Position numbers and translations under genes: made by a program. Source: Chitinophaga arvensicola (GTDB lineage Bacteria; Bacteroidota; Bacteroidia; Chitinophagales; Chitinophagaceae). Taken from it: DNA of 64,000 nt. Positions within the stretch are counted from its first letter, which is position 1; the number at the start of each line of letters is the position of its first letter. The stretch covers positions 3,736,698-3,800,697 of the forward strand of contig NZ_FOJG01000002.1 in assembly GCF_900110835.1 (NCBI RefSeq). Reading direction: 5' to 3'. Positions 34,745 through 44,297 of this stretch are shown here, in pieces. Under the pieces are notes generated by a model. That model searched no databases. It saw nothing but the letters and a program-made list of their open reading frames with translations, and was not told where the DNA came from.

Positions 34745-35976
34745 ATATACTTCATTATTTTTTGGGTAGCGCCTGTATTGGCGGCTACGTAATTTCCCGC
34801 TATAGCAGCCACATTATTGTAATAAGCGTCATCTGACAGCAGCATTTCCATTTGTGTATGGAGATTTCTGTGGTTATGCACTACCAATGCGCCGCGCGCT
34901 TTTTCCAGTTCTACTGCTTCAAAATATTTTCCGAACTCCGGCCCCATGATCACCGGCTTGCTATACACAGCCGGTTCCAGTATATTATGAATGCCGTCTT
35001 TACCAAAGCCGCCACCTACATAGGCGATAGTGGCATAACGGTATAGGGCTGTCAGCATACCGATGTTGTCAATGATGAGCACATCAGCCGTAGCGGGAGC
35101 GCCTGCTTTCACTTCAGAGAAACGCTGCGCACCTGGAAACAGTGCAAGAATGGATTGTATATGATTTTCGTGGATTTCATGAGGGGCAAGAATCAGTTTC
35201 AGATCTGTTTCCTCCTTTTCCAGCCACCATTCACTGATTACTTTTTCATCGGCCGGCCAGGTGCTTCCCGCCACTACCAATCGGCCTTTTCCTACAAAAA
35301 GGGAAATTTCAGGCAATTCGCGATGCTCCTGCAATAAGGCAGACACACGGTCGAACCGGGTGTCTCCACTGATACTGCTGTTTCGTAGTCCGATCTGTTG
35401 AAGTAGTTGTTGAGAGGCATTATTCTGCACAAAAATATGCGTTAGTTGTTCCAGCAAACGGCGGAACATCCCTCCATATCCTTTGAAAAACACCTGGTCT
35501 GGCCGGAAAATACCGGATACAAGCAAGGTGGGAATATTTCGTTTATGCAAAGCCGTGAGATAGTGATACCAGAACTCATATTTAATAAAGATGGCCATGG
35601 CGGGCCGGGCAATATCCAGGAACTCCCGGGCATTTTTCCGGGTATCCAGGGGGAGATAACAGATATAATCAGCGCCTTTATAATCTTTCCGGACTTCGTA
35701 GCCAGAAGGCGAAAAAAAAGTTAACAAAATTTTATAACCAGGCCAGGTAGTGCGGATTGCTTCCAGTACGGGTCTTCCCTGCTCGAATTCGCCCAGGGAG
35801 GCAGCATGCACCCATACCACCGACTGGGCGCCTATACCGGCTTCCCGCATGCGGGAAGCCCAGTTCTGCCGGCCCTGAATCCAGCGCTGTGCTTTTACTT
35901 TACCCGCCATAGCGGCGAGGTGTACTCCTGCGTTATATAATTGAAGCCCTGCGTTATAAATTCCTGTTGCTATCAT
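34714..35976 (-). CDS. waaA: 3-deoxy-D-manno-octulosonic acid (Kdo) transferase
   Basis: 420 residues. There is an N-terminal glycosyltransferase domain (about 40-200, VVWVHAASLGEFEQGRPVLE, then LLTFFSPSGYEVRKDYKGAD). The C-terminal GT-B domain (about 225-415) includes ILAPHEIHENHIQ and YVGGGFGKDGIHNILEPA. It transfers Kdo to lipid A precursor at the inner membrane. Its 3-prime end overlaps the convergent gene by 31 bases. A -7 box lies 37 bases upstream of the start, back to back with that of the polysaccharide operon. Confidence 0.94.
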   Translation of the reverse strand: MIATGIYNAGLQLYNAGVHLAAMAGKVKAQRWIQGRQNWASRMREAGIGAQSVVWVHAASLGEFEQGRPVLEAIRTTWPGYKILLTFFSPSGYEVRKDYKGADYICYLPLDTRKNAREFLDIARPAMAIFIKYEFWYHYLTALHKRNIPTLLVSGIFRPDQVFFKGYGGMFRRLLEQLTHIFVQNNASQQLLQQIGLRNSSISGDTRFDRVSALLQEHRELPEISLFVGKGRLVVAGSTWPADEKVISEWWLEKEETDLKLILAPHEIHENHIQSILALFPGAQRFSEVKAGAPATADVLIIDNIGMLTALYRYATIAYVGGGFGKDGIHNILEPAVYSKPVIMGPEFGKYFEAVELEKARGALVVHNHRNLHTQMEMLLSDDAYYNNVAAIAGNYVAANTGATQKIMKYIQEKRFLSKE

Positions 35977-36012
35977 TCGCCTGCGTACTTTTACTTAATT
36001 TTCAGTTGAATG

Positions 36013-36020
36013 CAAAGATA
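36013..36020 (-). promoter_or_regulatory. -7 promoter box of waaA
   Basis: Minus-strand TATCTTTG (plus strand CAAAGATA) matches TAnnTTTG, 36 bases upstream of the waaA start. Confidence 0.5.
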
Positions 36021-36044
36021 ATCCCCAGCCAATCCCAAAATTTG

Positions 36045-36052
36045 TAAATTTG
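36045..36052 (+). promoter_or_regulatory. -7 promoter box of the nucleotide-sugar operon
   Basis: TAAATTTG matches TAnnTTTG and ends 33 bases before the DegT aminotransferase start at 36086. Confidence 0.6.
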
Positions 36053-36085
36053 CACACTTTAAACAAAATAAAAATATACGATCAT

Positions 36086-37225
36086 ATGGTTCCTATTCAG
36101 ATGGTGGACTTGAAACGCCAGTATACGAAGATTAAATCACAGGTAGATGCAGCCATCGGTGAGGTGCTGGATAGTTCCGCTTTTATTAACGGTGGTGCGG
36201 TGCAAAAGTTTGCCGGAGAGTTACAATCCTACCTGGGCGTTAAGCATGTGATTCCCTGCGCAAACGGTACGGACGCTCTTCAAATTGCCATGATGGCGCT
36301 CGGACTGGAACCAGGTGACGAAGTAATAACCCCCTCTTTTACCTTTATTGCTACCGCAGAAGTAATCGCTTTACTGCAACTGAAACCGGTGTTTGTGGAT
36401 GTAGATCCCCAGACGTATTGCGCAGATGTAGCTGCTATTGAAAAGGCGATTACTCCTAAAACCAAAGCGATTGTACCAGTACACCTGTATGGTCACGTGG
36501 CAGATATGGAGCCTTTGATGGCTTTGGCAGCTAAACACAACCTCTATGTGATTGAAGATAATGCGCAAGCCATTGGCGCCGACTATACCTACAGTGATGG
36601 AACCAAGAAAAAGGCCGGTGCTATCGGGCATATTGGCTGTACCTCCTTCTTCCCGTCAAAAAATCTGGGTTGTTACGGAGATGGTGGCGCCATTTTCACC
36701 AACGACGACGAACTGGCGGCAAAAATCCGGATGGTGGCCAACCATGGCCAGTCGGCCCGCTACTATCATGATGTGGTAGGCTGCAATTCCCGCCTGGATT
36801 CTGTACAGGCAGCTGTGTTACGCATTAAACTGCCATTGCTGGATGACTATATTTCTGCCCGCCGCGCTGTAGCAGATGCCTACGACGCCGCTTTCGCAGG
36901 TATCCCACAGATCACGACCCCGCACCGTGCACCTTATAGCTATCATGTGTTTCATCAATATACACTTCAATTGAATGGTGCCGACAGAAATGAATTGCAA
37001 AAATACCTGGCGGAAAAAGAAGTACCTGCCATGATCTATTACCCTGTTCCTGCTCACCGCCAAAAAATGTTCGAGCACTTCGGCGGTGCTGCTTTTGATC
37101 TCCCCGTTACCGATAATCTCACCACAAAGGTGATTTCCTTGCCGATACACACTGAAATGGATCCCGATCAGCTGGAGCATATTATCCAGTCCGTTAAATC
37201 ATTTTTAAATAATCCCCCAACATGA
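36086..37225 (+). CDS. DegT/DnrJ/EryC1/StrS family sugar aminotransferase
   Basis: 379 residues from ATG 36086 (MVPIQMVDLKRQY). The upstream frame is open but spans the promoter region. PLP-fold motifs are CANGTDALQIAMMALGL, GDEVITPSFTFIATAE, and the PLP lysine in FFPSKNLGCYGDGGAIF. It aminates a keto-sugar nucleotide. Similarity to WbpE/WlbC-type enzymes is plausible but substrate is not proven. It is the first gene of a six-gene operon and overlaps ugd by 4 bases. Confidence 0.92.
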   Translation: MVPIQMVDLKRQYTKIKSQVDAAIGEVLDSSAFINGGAVQKFAGELQSYLGVKHVIPCANGTDALQIAMMALGLEPGDEVITPSFTFIATAEVIALLQLKPVFVDVDPQTYCADVAAIEKAITPKTKAIVPVHLYGHVADMEPLMALAAKHNLYVIEDNAQAIGADYTYSDGTKKKAGAIGHIGCTSFFPSKNLGCYGDGGAIFTNDDELAAKIRMVANHGQSARYYHDVVGCNSRLDSVQAAVLRIKLPLLDDYISARRAVADAYDAAFAGIPQITTPHRAPYSYHVFHQYTLQLNGADRNELQKYLAEKEVPAMIYYPVPAHRQKMFEHFGGAAFDLPVTDNLTTKVISLPIHTEMDPDQLEHIIQSVKSFLNNPPT

Positions 37226-38535
37226 AGATTACAGTAGTAGGTACCGGTTACGTAGGCCTCGTAACGGGTACCTGTTTTGCCGAAACAGGAAATGATGTTA
37301 CCTGTGTAGACATTGACGCTAACAAAGTAGAAAAACTTTCGTCCGGTCAGATTACTATTTATGAACCAGGGCTGGAAAAACTATTTGAGCGCAACCTGAA
37401 AGAAGAGCGCTTGTCTTTTACCACCAACCTCGAAGAAGGAATCAAGGATGCGGAAGTAATTTTCCTGGCATTGCCAACTCCTCCCGGCGCAGACGGCTCA
37501 GCCGATCTTTCATTTGTACTGAATGTTGCAGCACATCTGGGAAAGATCATGACCGACTATAAGGTGATTGTGGATAAAAGCACTGTTCCTGTAGGCACAG
37601 CGGAAAAAGTAACAGCTGCCATTGCGCAGAACTGTAAAACTCCGTTTGATGTCGTATCCAATCCGGAGTTTTTACGCGAAGGTGTGGCGGTAGATGATTT
37701 CATGAAACCTGACAGGGTGGTCATTGGTACTACTTCTGAAAGAGCCAGGAAAGTAATGGGAGAATTATATGCTCCCTTTGTGAGACAAGGAAATCCAATT
37801 TTGTTCATGGATGAAAAATCAGCTGAACTCACCAAGTATGCTGCCAATTCATTCCTGGCTACGAAGATCTCCTTCATGAATGAAATTGCGGTATTATGTG
37901 AAAAAATCGGTGCTGATGTAGATATGGTTCGCCGTGGAATTGGGAGTGACGATCGCATCGGAAAACGCTTTCTCTTCCCGGGTATTGGCTATGGTGGCAG
38001 TTGTTTCCCCAAAGATGTACAGGCATTGGTTAAATCCTCAGAAGATGCACAGTATGAGTTTAAGATACTTAACGCTGTGATGGATGTCAATGAAAAACAA
38101 AAATTATTCCTTCTTCCCAAAATAAAAGCTTTCTTCAACAACAACCTGCAAGGCAAACATTTTGCTTTATGGGGCTTATCATTCAAACCCAATACGGATG
38201 ATATCAGGGAAGCACCGGCATTATATATTATTGAAGCTTTGCTGGCTGAAGGAGCCACGGTAACAGTTTTTGACCCGGAGGCCATGAACAATGTAAAACA
38301 GTTATTAGGTGACAAGGTAATTTATGCCGATCACCAGTACACCTGTCTGGAAGATGCAGATGCCCTGATTATTGCCACAGAGTGGAGTGTATTCAGGACT
38401 CCTGACTTCCATAAAATTTCAGCTGCCTTGAAAAACCAGGCTATTTTTGACGGAAGAAATCTCTTTGAGGTAAGCCGAATGAAAGAACTGGGTTATCATT
38501 ATGAAAGTGTGGGTCGCATTCCTGCTATTCTGTAA
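37222..38535 (+). CDS. UDP-glucose 6-dehydrogenase family protein
   Basis: 437 residues. An N-terminal NAD domain (VVGTGYVGLVTGTCFAETG) is followed by a central domain with STVPVGTAEKV and SNPEFLREGVAVDDF. The catalytic cysteine is in GIGYGGSCFPKD (about residue 260), and a C-terminal UDP-binding domain follows (WGLSFKPNTDDIREAPA). It oxidises UDP-glucose to UDP-glucuronate, which the next gene product can use. It overlaps the aminotransferase gene by 4 bases. Confidence 0.95.
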   Translation: MKITVVGTGYVGLVTGTCFAETGNDVTCVDIDANKVEKLSSGQITIYEPGLEKLFERNLKEERLSFTTNLEEGIKDAEVIFLALPTPPGADGSADLSFVLNVAAHLGKIMTDYKVIVDKSTVPVGTAEKVTAAIAQNCKTPFDVVSNPEFLREGVAVDDFMKPDRVVIGTTSERARKVMGELYAPFVRQGNPILFMDEKSAELTKYAANSFLATKISFMNEIAVLCEKIGADVDMVRRGIGSDDRIGKRFLFPGIGYGGSCFPKDVQALVKSSEDAQYEFKILNAVMDVNEKQKLFLLPKIKAFFNNNLQGKHFALWGLSFKPNTDDIREAPALYIIEALLAEGATVTVFDPEAMNNVKQLLGDKVIYADHQYTCLEDADALIIATEWSVFRTPDFHKISAALKNQAIFDGRNLFEVSRMKELGYHYESVGRIPAIL

Positions 38536-38552
38536 CTATTTATACCTGACAT

Positions 38553-39497
38553 ATGGAAAAGAAGAGAATACTTATTGCAGGTGCCGCCGGATTTCTCGGA
38601 TCCCACCTTTGTGATCGTTTTATAAAAGAAGGGTTTCATGTCATAGGCATGGACAACCTGCTCACTGGTAATATCAAAAATATAGAACACCTTTTTCCTT
38701 TACCGGAATTTGAATACTATCATCACGATGTTACCAAGTTTGTACATGTCCCCGGTAAACTGGATTACATCCTGAACTTTGCCTCTCCTGCAAGCCCCAT
38801 TGATTACCTGAAAATGCCTATTCAGACACTGAAAGTGGGCTCCCTGGGTACGCACAATCTGCTGGGACTGGCTAAGGAGAAAAAAGCGCGTATCCTTGTT
38901 GCTTCTACCTCCGAAGTATATGGTGATCCGAACGTACACCCGCAACCGGAAGAATACTGGGGTAACGTAAACCCGGTAGGGCCCAGAGGTGTATACGATG
39001 AGGCTAAAAGATTTCTCGAATCCATCACCATGGCTTACCATAATTTTCATGGCGTGGAAACACGTATCATTCGTATCTTCAATACTTATGGTCCGCGTAT
39101 GCGACTCAATGATGGTCGCGCTCTGCCTGCATTTATGAGCCAGGCCCTGAATGGTCAGGACCTGACTGTATTTGGCGATGGTAGCCAAACCCGTTCATTT
39201 TGTTATGTAGATGATCTCGTGGAAGGCATTTACCGGCTGCTGTTAAGCGATTATCACCTGCCAGTCAACATTGGTAATCCACAGGAAATTACCCTGAACC
39301 AGTTTGCAGAAGAAATTATTGCATTAACAGGATCCAAACAGAAGATCGTTTATCATCCGTTACCAAAAGATGACCCTAAACAACGTCAGCCTGATATTAC
39401 GAAAGCACGTACCCTGCTGGGTTGGGAGCCAAAAGTTGGCAGACAGGAAGGTTTAAGGATCACTTATGAATATTTTAAAGAAGCCTTATTACAATAA
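38553..39497 (+). CDS. UDP-glucuronate decarboxylase (UDP-xylose synthase), SDR family
   Basis: 314 residues, extended short-chain dehydrogenase. The NAD motif is GAAGFLGSHLCDRF, and the catalytic Y-x-x-x-K is in GVYDEAKRF. The segments LDYILNFASPASPIDYL, STSEVYGDPNVHPQPE and IFNTYGPRMRLNDGR are typical of UXS. It makes UDP-xylose from UDP-glucuronate. It sits directly after the UDP-glucose dehydrogenase gene (17-base gap), matching substrate to product. Confidence 0.93.
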   Translation: MEKKRILIAGAAGFLGSHLCDRFIKEGFHVIGMDNLLTGNIKNIEHLFPLPEFEYYHHDVTKFVHVPGKLDYILNFASPASPIDYLKMPIQTLKVGSLGTHNLLGLAKEKKARILVASTSEVYGDPNVHPQPEEYWGNVNPVGPRGVYDEAKRFLESITMAYHNFHGVETRIIRIFNTYGPRMRLNDGRALPAFMSQALNGQDLTVFGDGSQTRSFCYVDDLVEGIYRLLLSDYHLPVNIGNPQEITLNQFAEEIIALTGSKQKIVYHPLPKDDPKQRQPDITKARTLLGWEPKVGRQEGLRITYEYFKEALLQ

Positions 39498-39512
39498 AAA
39501 CTATTCCCAGGA

Positions 39513-40568
39513 ATGAAGCGGAAACTATTAATTACCGGTGGAGCCGGTTTCATTGGCTCTCATGTGGTTCGGTTATTTGTCAATAAGTACCCTGATTACC
39601 AGATCGTAAATCTGGACGCACTTACTTATGCTGGTAATCTGGAGAACCTGACGGATATAAAAGATAAACCTAATTATATTTTTGAGAAGGGAGATATCAC
39701 GGATGAATCATTTATTGAGACCCTTTTCGCAAAATATCAGTTTGATGGTGTTATTCACCTGGCAGCAGAAAGTCATGTAGACCGCTCTATCATGGATCCG
39801 CTGGCATTTATCAAAACAAATGTACTTGGTACGGCAGTATTGCTGAACAGTGCAAGAAAGCTGTGGAAAGATGATATGAATGGAAAACTATTCTATCATG
39901 TATCTACCGACGAAGTGTATGGATCGCTGGGAGAAGAAGGCTTCTTCCTGGAAACAACTGCTTATGATCCGCGTTCCCCCTACTCCGCTTCAAAAGCCAG
40001 TTCGGATCACTTTGTAATGGCTTATTACCATACTTACCATTTGCCTGCCGTTATTTCCAATTGTTCCAATAACTATGGCTCTCATCATTTTCCGGAGAAA
40101 CTGATCCCGCTGGCTATTCACAATATCAAGAATAACAAGCCGGTGCCTGTTTATGGAAAAGGAGAAAACATACGTGACTGGTTATATGTAAATGACCATG
40201 CCCGCGCCATTGATACAATTTTCCACCAAGGTAAAATCGGGGAAACCTATAATGTTGGTGGCTTTAATGAGTGGAAAAACATTGACCTCATTCAGTTGCT
40301 CTGCAAAATCATGGATGAGAAACTGGGAAGACCGGAAGGTACTTCTGCCCAGCTGATCACCTATGTAAAAGATAGGGCCGGTCATGATCTCCGTTATGCC
40401 ATTGATGCTACCAAACTCAATAAAGAACTGGGATGGGAACCTTCCCTTCAGTTTGAGGAAGGCCTTGAAAAAACGGTGAACTGGTACCTGGAAAACGAGA
40501 CATGGCTGAACAATGTTACCAGCGGTGCCTACCAGCAATACTATAACGAACAATATCAAAAAAGATAA
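39513..40568 (+). CDS. rfbB: dTDP-glucose 4,6-dehydratase
   Basis: 351 residues. The NAD motif is GGAGFIGSHVVRLF, the catalytic segment STDEVYGSLG, and YSASKASSDHF holds the Y-x-x-x-K pair. NCSNNYGSHHFPEKLIPL and KDRAGHDLRYAID are diagnostic. It converts dTDP-glucose to dTDP-4-keto-6-deoxyglucose. It begins 15 bases after the decarboxylase gene. Confidence 0.97.
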   Translation: MKRKLLITGGAGFIGSHVVRLFVNKYPDYQIVNLDALTYAGNLENLTDIKDKPNYIFEKGDITDESFIETLFAKYQFDGVIHLAAESHVDRSIMDPLAFIKTNVLGTAVLLNSARKLWKDDMNGKLFYHVSTDEVYGSLGEEGFFLETTAYDPRSPYSASKASSDHFVMAYYHTYHLPAVISNCSNNYGSHHFPEKLIPLAIHNIKNNKPVPVYGKGENIRDWLYVNDHARAIDTIFHQGKIGETYNVGGFNEWKNIDLIQLLCKIMDEKLGRPEGTSAQLITYVKDRAGHDLRYAIDATKLNKELGWEPSLQFEEGLEKTVNWYLENETWLNNVTSGAYQQYYNEQYQKR

Positions 40569-40621
40569 TTACCAGCGGTTGGCTCTATGAGCTAACCGCT
40601 CCTAATGCTTAGCTATTACAT

Positions 40622-41182
40622 ATGCCTTTTCAACAAACCGGGATACCTGATCTGTTAGTCTACGCGCCGAAAGTCCATGGCGATCATCGTGGTTATTTTT
40701 TTGAAAGCTATAATGCCAATACTTTCAGTGCAGAAGGTATTGAATACAAATTTGTACAGGACAACCAGGCCCGCTCCACCTATGGTGTATTGAGGGGACT
40801 CCACTATCAACTGGAACCTTATGCGCAAACCAAGCTGGTAAGAGTACTGGAAGGCAGGATTATTGATGCTGTTGTAGATATCCGCAAAGGCTCTCCTACT
40901 TACGGTAAATCCTTTGCCATAGAACTGAGTGCGGAGAACAAGTTGCAATTGCTGGTCCCTAAAGGCTTTGCCCACGGGTATGCTGTTATCAGTGAAACCG
41001 CAGAAGTAATGTATAAATGTGATAACTTCTACCATAAAGGCAGTGAAGGCGGCATCATTTATAATGATCCGGCACTGGGTATCGATTGGGGTATCGACCT
41101 TGCAGATGCCGTTGTTTCAGACAAAGATCTTATTCTGCCTACCCTGGCGGAAATTCAACATAATTTTATTTTTAACAGCTGA
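40622..41182 (+). CDS. rfbC: dTDP-4-dehydrorhamnose 3,5-epimerase
   Basis: 186 residues, a cupin-fold RmlC. The catalytic histidine is in VLRGLHYQ. HGDHRGYFFESYN at the N-terminus, LVRVLEGRIIDAVVDIRKGS and LVPKGFAHGYAVIS are diagnostic. It epimerises C3 and C5 of the keto-sugar made by RfbB. The operon order is B-C-D. Confidence 0.97.
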   Translation: MPFQQTGIPDLLVYAPKVHGDHRGYFFESYNANTFSAEGIEYKFVQDNQARSTYGVLRGLHYQLEPYAQTKLVRVLEGRIIDAVVDIRKGSPTYGKSFAIELSAENKLQLLVPKGFAHGYAVISETAEVMYKCDNFYHKGSEGGIIYNDPALGIDWGIDLADAVVSDKDLILPTLAEIQHNFIFNS

Positions 41183-41191
41183 TCATTTGCC

Positions 41192-42058
41192 ATGAAAAAT
41201 ATTCTTGTTACCGGCGGAAACGGCCAGTTAGGACAGGCCCTGCAAAAAGTTGCCGGCGATTTTACACAATTCAACCTGTTATTTACTGATTACCAGGACC
41301 TGGATATTACAGATGCGGATGCCCTCGCAGCCTATTTCTCTGCACAACAGATTGATGCCTGTATCAACTGCGCTGCCTACACTGCAGTAGATAAAGCTGA
41401 AACGGATGAAGACAAGGCATTTCTCCTGAACTTCCAGGCAGTGTTAAGCCTGGCTGAAATATGCGCGCAACATAATACCCAGCTTTTACATATCTCTACC
41501 GATTATGTTTTCAGCGGTAAACAAAATGTGCCATACACAGAACAGGACGACACCGATCCACAGGGAATCTACGGCGCCTCCAAAGTACGTGGAGAAGCCG
41601 CAGCTGCCGGTTACAACCCAGATACTATTATCCTCCGTACCTCCTGGCTCTATTCCGAATACGCCGTTAACTTTGTAAAACGGATGCGGGAACTGATGCA
41701 GGAAAAACAGGAACTGAATGTTGTTTTTGACCAGACAGGCACGCCTACTTATGCCGGTGACCTGGCCAAAGCAATTCTTGATATACTGCAATTCAAAACA
41801 GCTAATCCGGATGCTGCCATTGGCGGAGTATACCACTACAGCAATGAAGGCGTTACCAGCTGGTTCGATTTTGCCGTTACCATCAAAGAAATGACCAATG
41901 CTACCACGGCTATTTATCCGGTAACCTCTGATAAATACAAAACCGCAGCGGTTCGTCCGGCCTATAGCGTACTGAATAAGGAAAAAATAAAAAGCACTTT
42001 TGGCTTAACCATTCCCTACTGGAGAGATAGTTTAGCGAAATGCCTGAAAAATATATAA
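41192..42058 (+). CDS. rfbD: dTDP-4-dehydrorhamnose reductase
   Basis: 288 residues, SDR family. The NAD(P) motif is GGNGQLGQALQ. Also visible are CINCAAYTAVDKAETDEDKA, STDYVFSGKQNVPYTE and the catalytic YGASKVRGE. It makes dTDP-L-rhamnose for surface polysaccharide. It is the last gene of the operon, followed by a strong terminator. The pathway's first enzyme gene, rfbA, is not in the window. Confidence 0.97.
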   Translation: MKNILVTGGNGQLGQALQKVAGDFTQFNLLFTDYQDLDITDADALAAYFSAQQIDACINCAAYTAVDKAETDEDKAFLLNFQAVLSLAEICAQHNTQLLHISTDYVFSGKQNVPYTEQDDTDPQGIYGASKVRGEAAAAGYNPDTIILRTSWLYSEYAVNFVKRMRELMQEKQELNVVFDQTGTPTYAGDLAKAILDILQFKTANPDAAIGGVYHYSNEGVTSWFDFAVTIKEMTNATTAIYPVTSDKYKTAAVRPAYSVLNKEKIKSTFGLTIPYWRDSLAKCLKNI

Positions 42059-42064
42059 CTGCTT

Positions 42065-42097
42065 AGTCCCGTTGGCTTACCCAACGGGACTTTTTTT
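42065..42097. terminator. Terminator of the nucleotide-sugar operon
   Basis: An 11-bp stem (42065-42075 with 42081-42091) and a T tract to 42097. It also lies at the end of the convergent minus-strand gene. Confidence 0.9.
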
Positions 42098-42791
42098 ACT
42101 TCTTCACGGCTGCAATCATCGTACCACCCATCTCTTTGCCGTCTTTACTGGAGGAAGTCTTTACCGGACCAAAATCTGGCGCGAACCACTCTACCGCATT
42201 GAATTTCATAGGAATTCCCCTCCCCATCATCTTCATTTCGAAATTAAGGTCATAAGATATTTTAAAACAATCCCAGCTCCCTGCAGGTGTAGTCACTTTT
42301 TCATTAGCTACTACTTTCCGGTTAGCGATCGTATAAGTGATCCCCATATCCATTCCATTCACAGTGGTGTTCATATCGAAAGTACCGCCTGGTAACTCCT
42401 GTCCCACGTGCAGTCCGGAGGGATAATCCAGGAATGTGGCGTTGGTTTTTCCTTCCATTTTCATATCCTTTGTCTGCGGCATTACCGGTATACTCATTTT
42501 CATATCTATGGCCACCCCGTTGCCGCTGCACTTAAAATGACCGGTGCCGGAAGTCATGAGTTTATTGTTTTTATCGTAAAAAGTATTTGTAAAATCTGAG
42601 GTGGTAGCACTGCCTTCTTTCTGTACATTGGTCACCTTATAGATGGTTTTTCCACTGGCGGCTCCTTTGGCATCCAGTATAGTCATTTCGATTTCCGCAT
42701 TATTCAGCAGGTAATAATATCCTTTACAATCCTGTGCCAGCGAGGGTACGGCACAACATAAAGTCAACAGGAAAATGAGTGTGTTTTTCAT
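42096..42791 (-). CDS. Secreted DUF3108-like (TapB-type) protein
   Basis: 231 residues with a signal peptide (about 1-19, cleavage after SLA). The mature part is beta-rich and Met-rich, with two cysteines (KGYYYLLN preceded by DC, and GSWDCFKIS). The segment VTTPAGSWDCFKISYDLN and the EWFAPDFGPVKT ending resemble DUF3108-like lipid- or envelope-associated proteins. Function unknown. It is convergent with the rfb operon and divergent from tyrS. Confidence 0.65.
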   Translation of the reverse strand: MKNTLIFLLTLCCAVPSLAQDCKGYYYLLNNAEIEMTILDAKGAASGKTIYKVTNVQKEGSATTSDFTNTFYDKNNKLMTSGTGHFKCSGNGVAIDMKMSIPVMPQTKDMKMEGKTNATFLDYPSGLHVGQELPGGTFDMNTTVNGMDMGITYTIANRKVVANEKVTTPAGSWDCFKISYDLNFEMKMMGRGIPMKFNAVEWFAPDFGPVKTSSSKDGKEMGGTMIAAVKK

Positions 42792-42945
42792 AACATATTA
42801 CATTTTGGGGTGAGGAAGTAAGTTTGTGATGGTGCCTGAGCCGCTGGTGACAGCTGTGGCTGTCCCATCTCTCTATAAATTTACATAGATATTTGCTAAA
42901 GCGGAGCCAGTAGCGTTAAAATCGGTGAATCCTGTGAATTTTATG

Positions 42946-42953
42946 TAGGTTTG
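42946..42953 (+). promoter_or_regulatory. -7 promoter box of tyrS
   Basis: TAGGTTTG matches TAnnTTTG and lies 20 bases upstream of the tyrS start. Confidence 0.6.
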
Positions 42954-42973
42954 CAAAAATTGTTATTAAAATC

Positions 42974-44257
42974 ATGAATCTGATAGAAGAACTGCGCTGG
43001 CGGGGTATGCTACAGGATATGATGCCTGGCACGGATGAGCAACTGCAAAAGGAAATGACCACTGCCTATATTGGTTTTGACCCTACTGCAGAGTCTTTGC
43101 ACATTGGTAGCCTGGTGCCCATCCTGTTACTGGTGCACCTGCAAAAGGCAGGACATAAGCCCCTCGCACTGGTGGGCGGCGCTACCGGCATGGTAGGCGA
43201 CCCCTCCTTTAAAGCGGAAGAAAGAAAGATGCTGGACCTGGATACCCTGCAAAAGAATGTAGCCGGTATTAAAGCACAGCTGGAACGCTTCCTGGACTTT
43301 GATCCCGCTAAACCCAATGCGGCAGAAATGGTGAATAACTTCGACTGGTTCCAACACATTTCCTTCCTCGATTTTATTCGCGACACCGGTAAGCACATCA
43401 CCGTAAATTATATGATGGCCAAAGATTCCGTTAAAAAACGGATTGAAGGCGACAACGGGATGTCATTCACTGAATTTACCTATCAGCTGATACAGGGTTA
43501 CGATTTCTATCATTTGTATACTGCCAAAAACTGCAAACTGCAGATGGGTGGCTCAGATCAGTGGGGTAACATTGTTACCGGTACAGAACTGATCCGTCGT
43601 AAAGCCAGCGGTGAGGCATTCGCATTTACCTGTCCGCTCATTAAAAAAGCAGATGGCACCAAATTCGGTAAAACAGAACAGGGAACCGTTTGGCTCGATT
43701 CCAGGCGTACTTCTCCGTATATGTTCTACCAGTTCTGGCTGAACACGACCGACGTAGATGCAGAAAGCTATATCAAAATCTTCACCTTCATGGAACAACC
43801 GGAAGTGGATGAACTGATTGCCAAACATCGCGAAGCACCACACTTACGACAGTTACAGCAAAGACTCGCCAAAGAAGTAACCACCTTTATACATGGCGAA
43901 GAAAGCTACGAATTTGCCGTAAAAGCATCTTCCCTGCTTTTTAGCAATGATACCGCAGAATTGCTGGTATCGCTCACCGAAGAGCAACTGCTGGATGTAA
44001 TGGCCGGTGTACCACAATACGAAGTGGCAAAAGCCGACCTGGAAGCAGGAAAAGATGTAGTAAGCCTGCTGGCAGAAACAGGTATTTTCCCGAGCAAGGG
44101 AGAAGCCCGCAAAACAGTGCAGGGCGGTGGGGTGAGCATGAATAAAAATAAAATAGAAGGTATTGAAACGGTGATCAGCACCGCTGCTTTACTGCGTGAT
44201 AAATATATTCTCTTCCAGAAGGGAAAGAAAAATTATTATCTCGTAAAAGCGATATAA
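42974..44257 (+). CDS. tyrS: Tyrosine--tRNA ligase
   Basis: 427 residues, class I synthetase. The HIGH-type motif is LHIGSLVPI (about residue 41), the tyrosine site is near YQLIQGYDFYHLY, and the KMSKS-equivalent is KFGKTEQG (about residue 232). A C-terminal S4 RNA-binding domain (about 360-425) is present. It charges tRNA-Tyr. Single gene with its own promoter box and terminator. Confidence 0.98.
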   Translation: MNLIEELRWRGMLQDMMPGTDEQLQKEMTTAYIGFDPTAESLHIGSLVPILLLVHLQKAGHKPLALVGGATGMVGDPSFKAEERKMLDLDTLQKNVAGIKAQLERFLDFDPAKPNAAEMVNNFDWFQHISFLDFIRDTGKHITVNYMMAKDSVKKRIEGDNGMSFTEFTYQLIQGYDFYHLYTAKNCKLQMGGSDQWGNIVTGTELIRRKASGEAFAFTCPLIKKADGTKFGKTEQGTVWLDSRRTSPYMFYQFWLNTTDVDAESYIKIFTFMEQPEVDELIAKHREAPHLRQLQQRLAKEVTTFIHGEESYEFAVKASSLLFSNDTAELLVSLTEEQLLDVMAGVPQYEVAKADLEAGKDVVSLLAETGIFPSKGEARKTVQGGGVSMNKNKIEGIETVISTAALLRDKYILFQKGKKNYYLVKAI

Positions 44258-44260
44258 AAA

Positions 44261-44294
44261 AGAAAGGCTGGTATGATACCAGCCTTTCTTTTTA
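44261..44294. terminator. Terminator between tyrS and convergent amidohydrolase gene
   Basis: A long perfect stem (AGAAAGGCTGG with CCAGCCTTTCT, extendable inward) followed by a T tract. Confidence 0.9.
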
Positions 44295-44297
44295 TAT

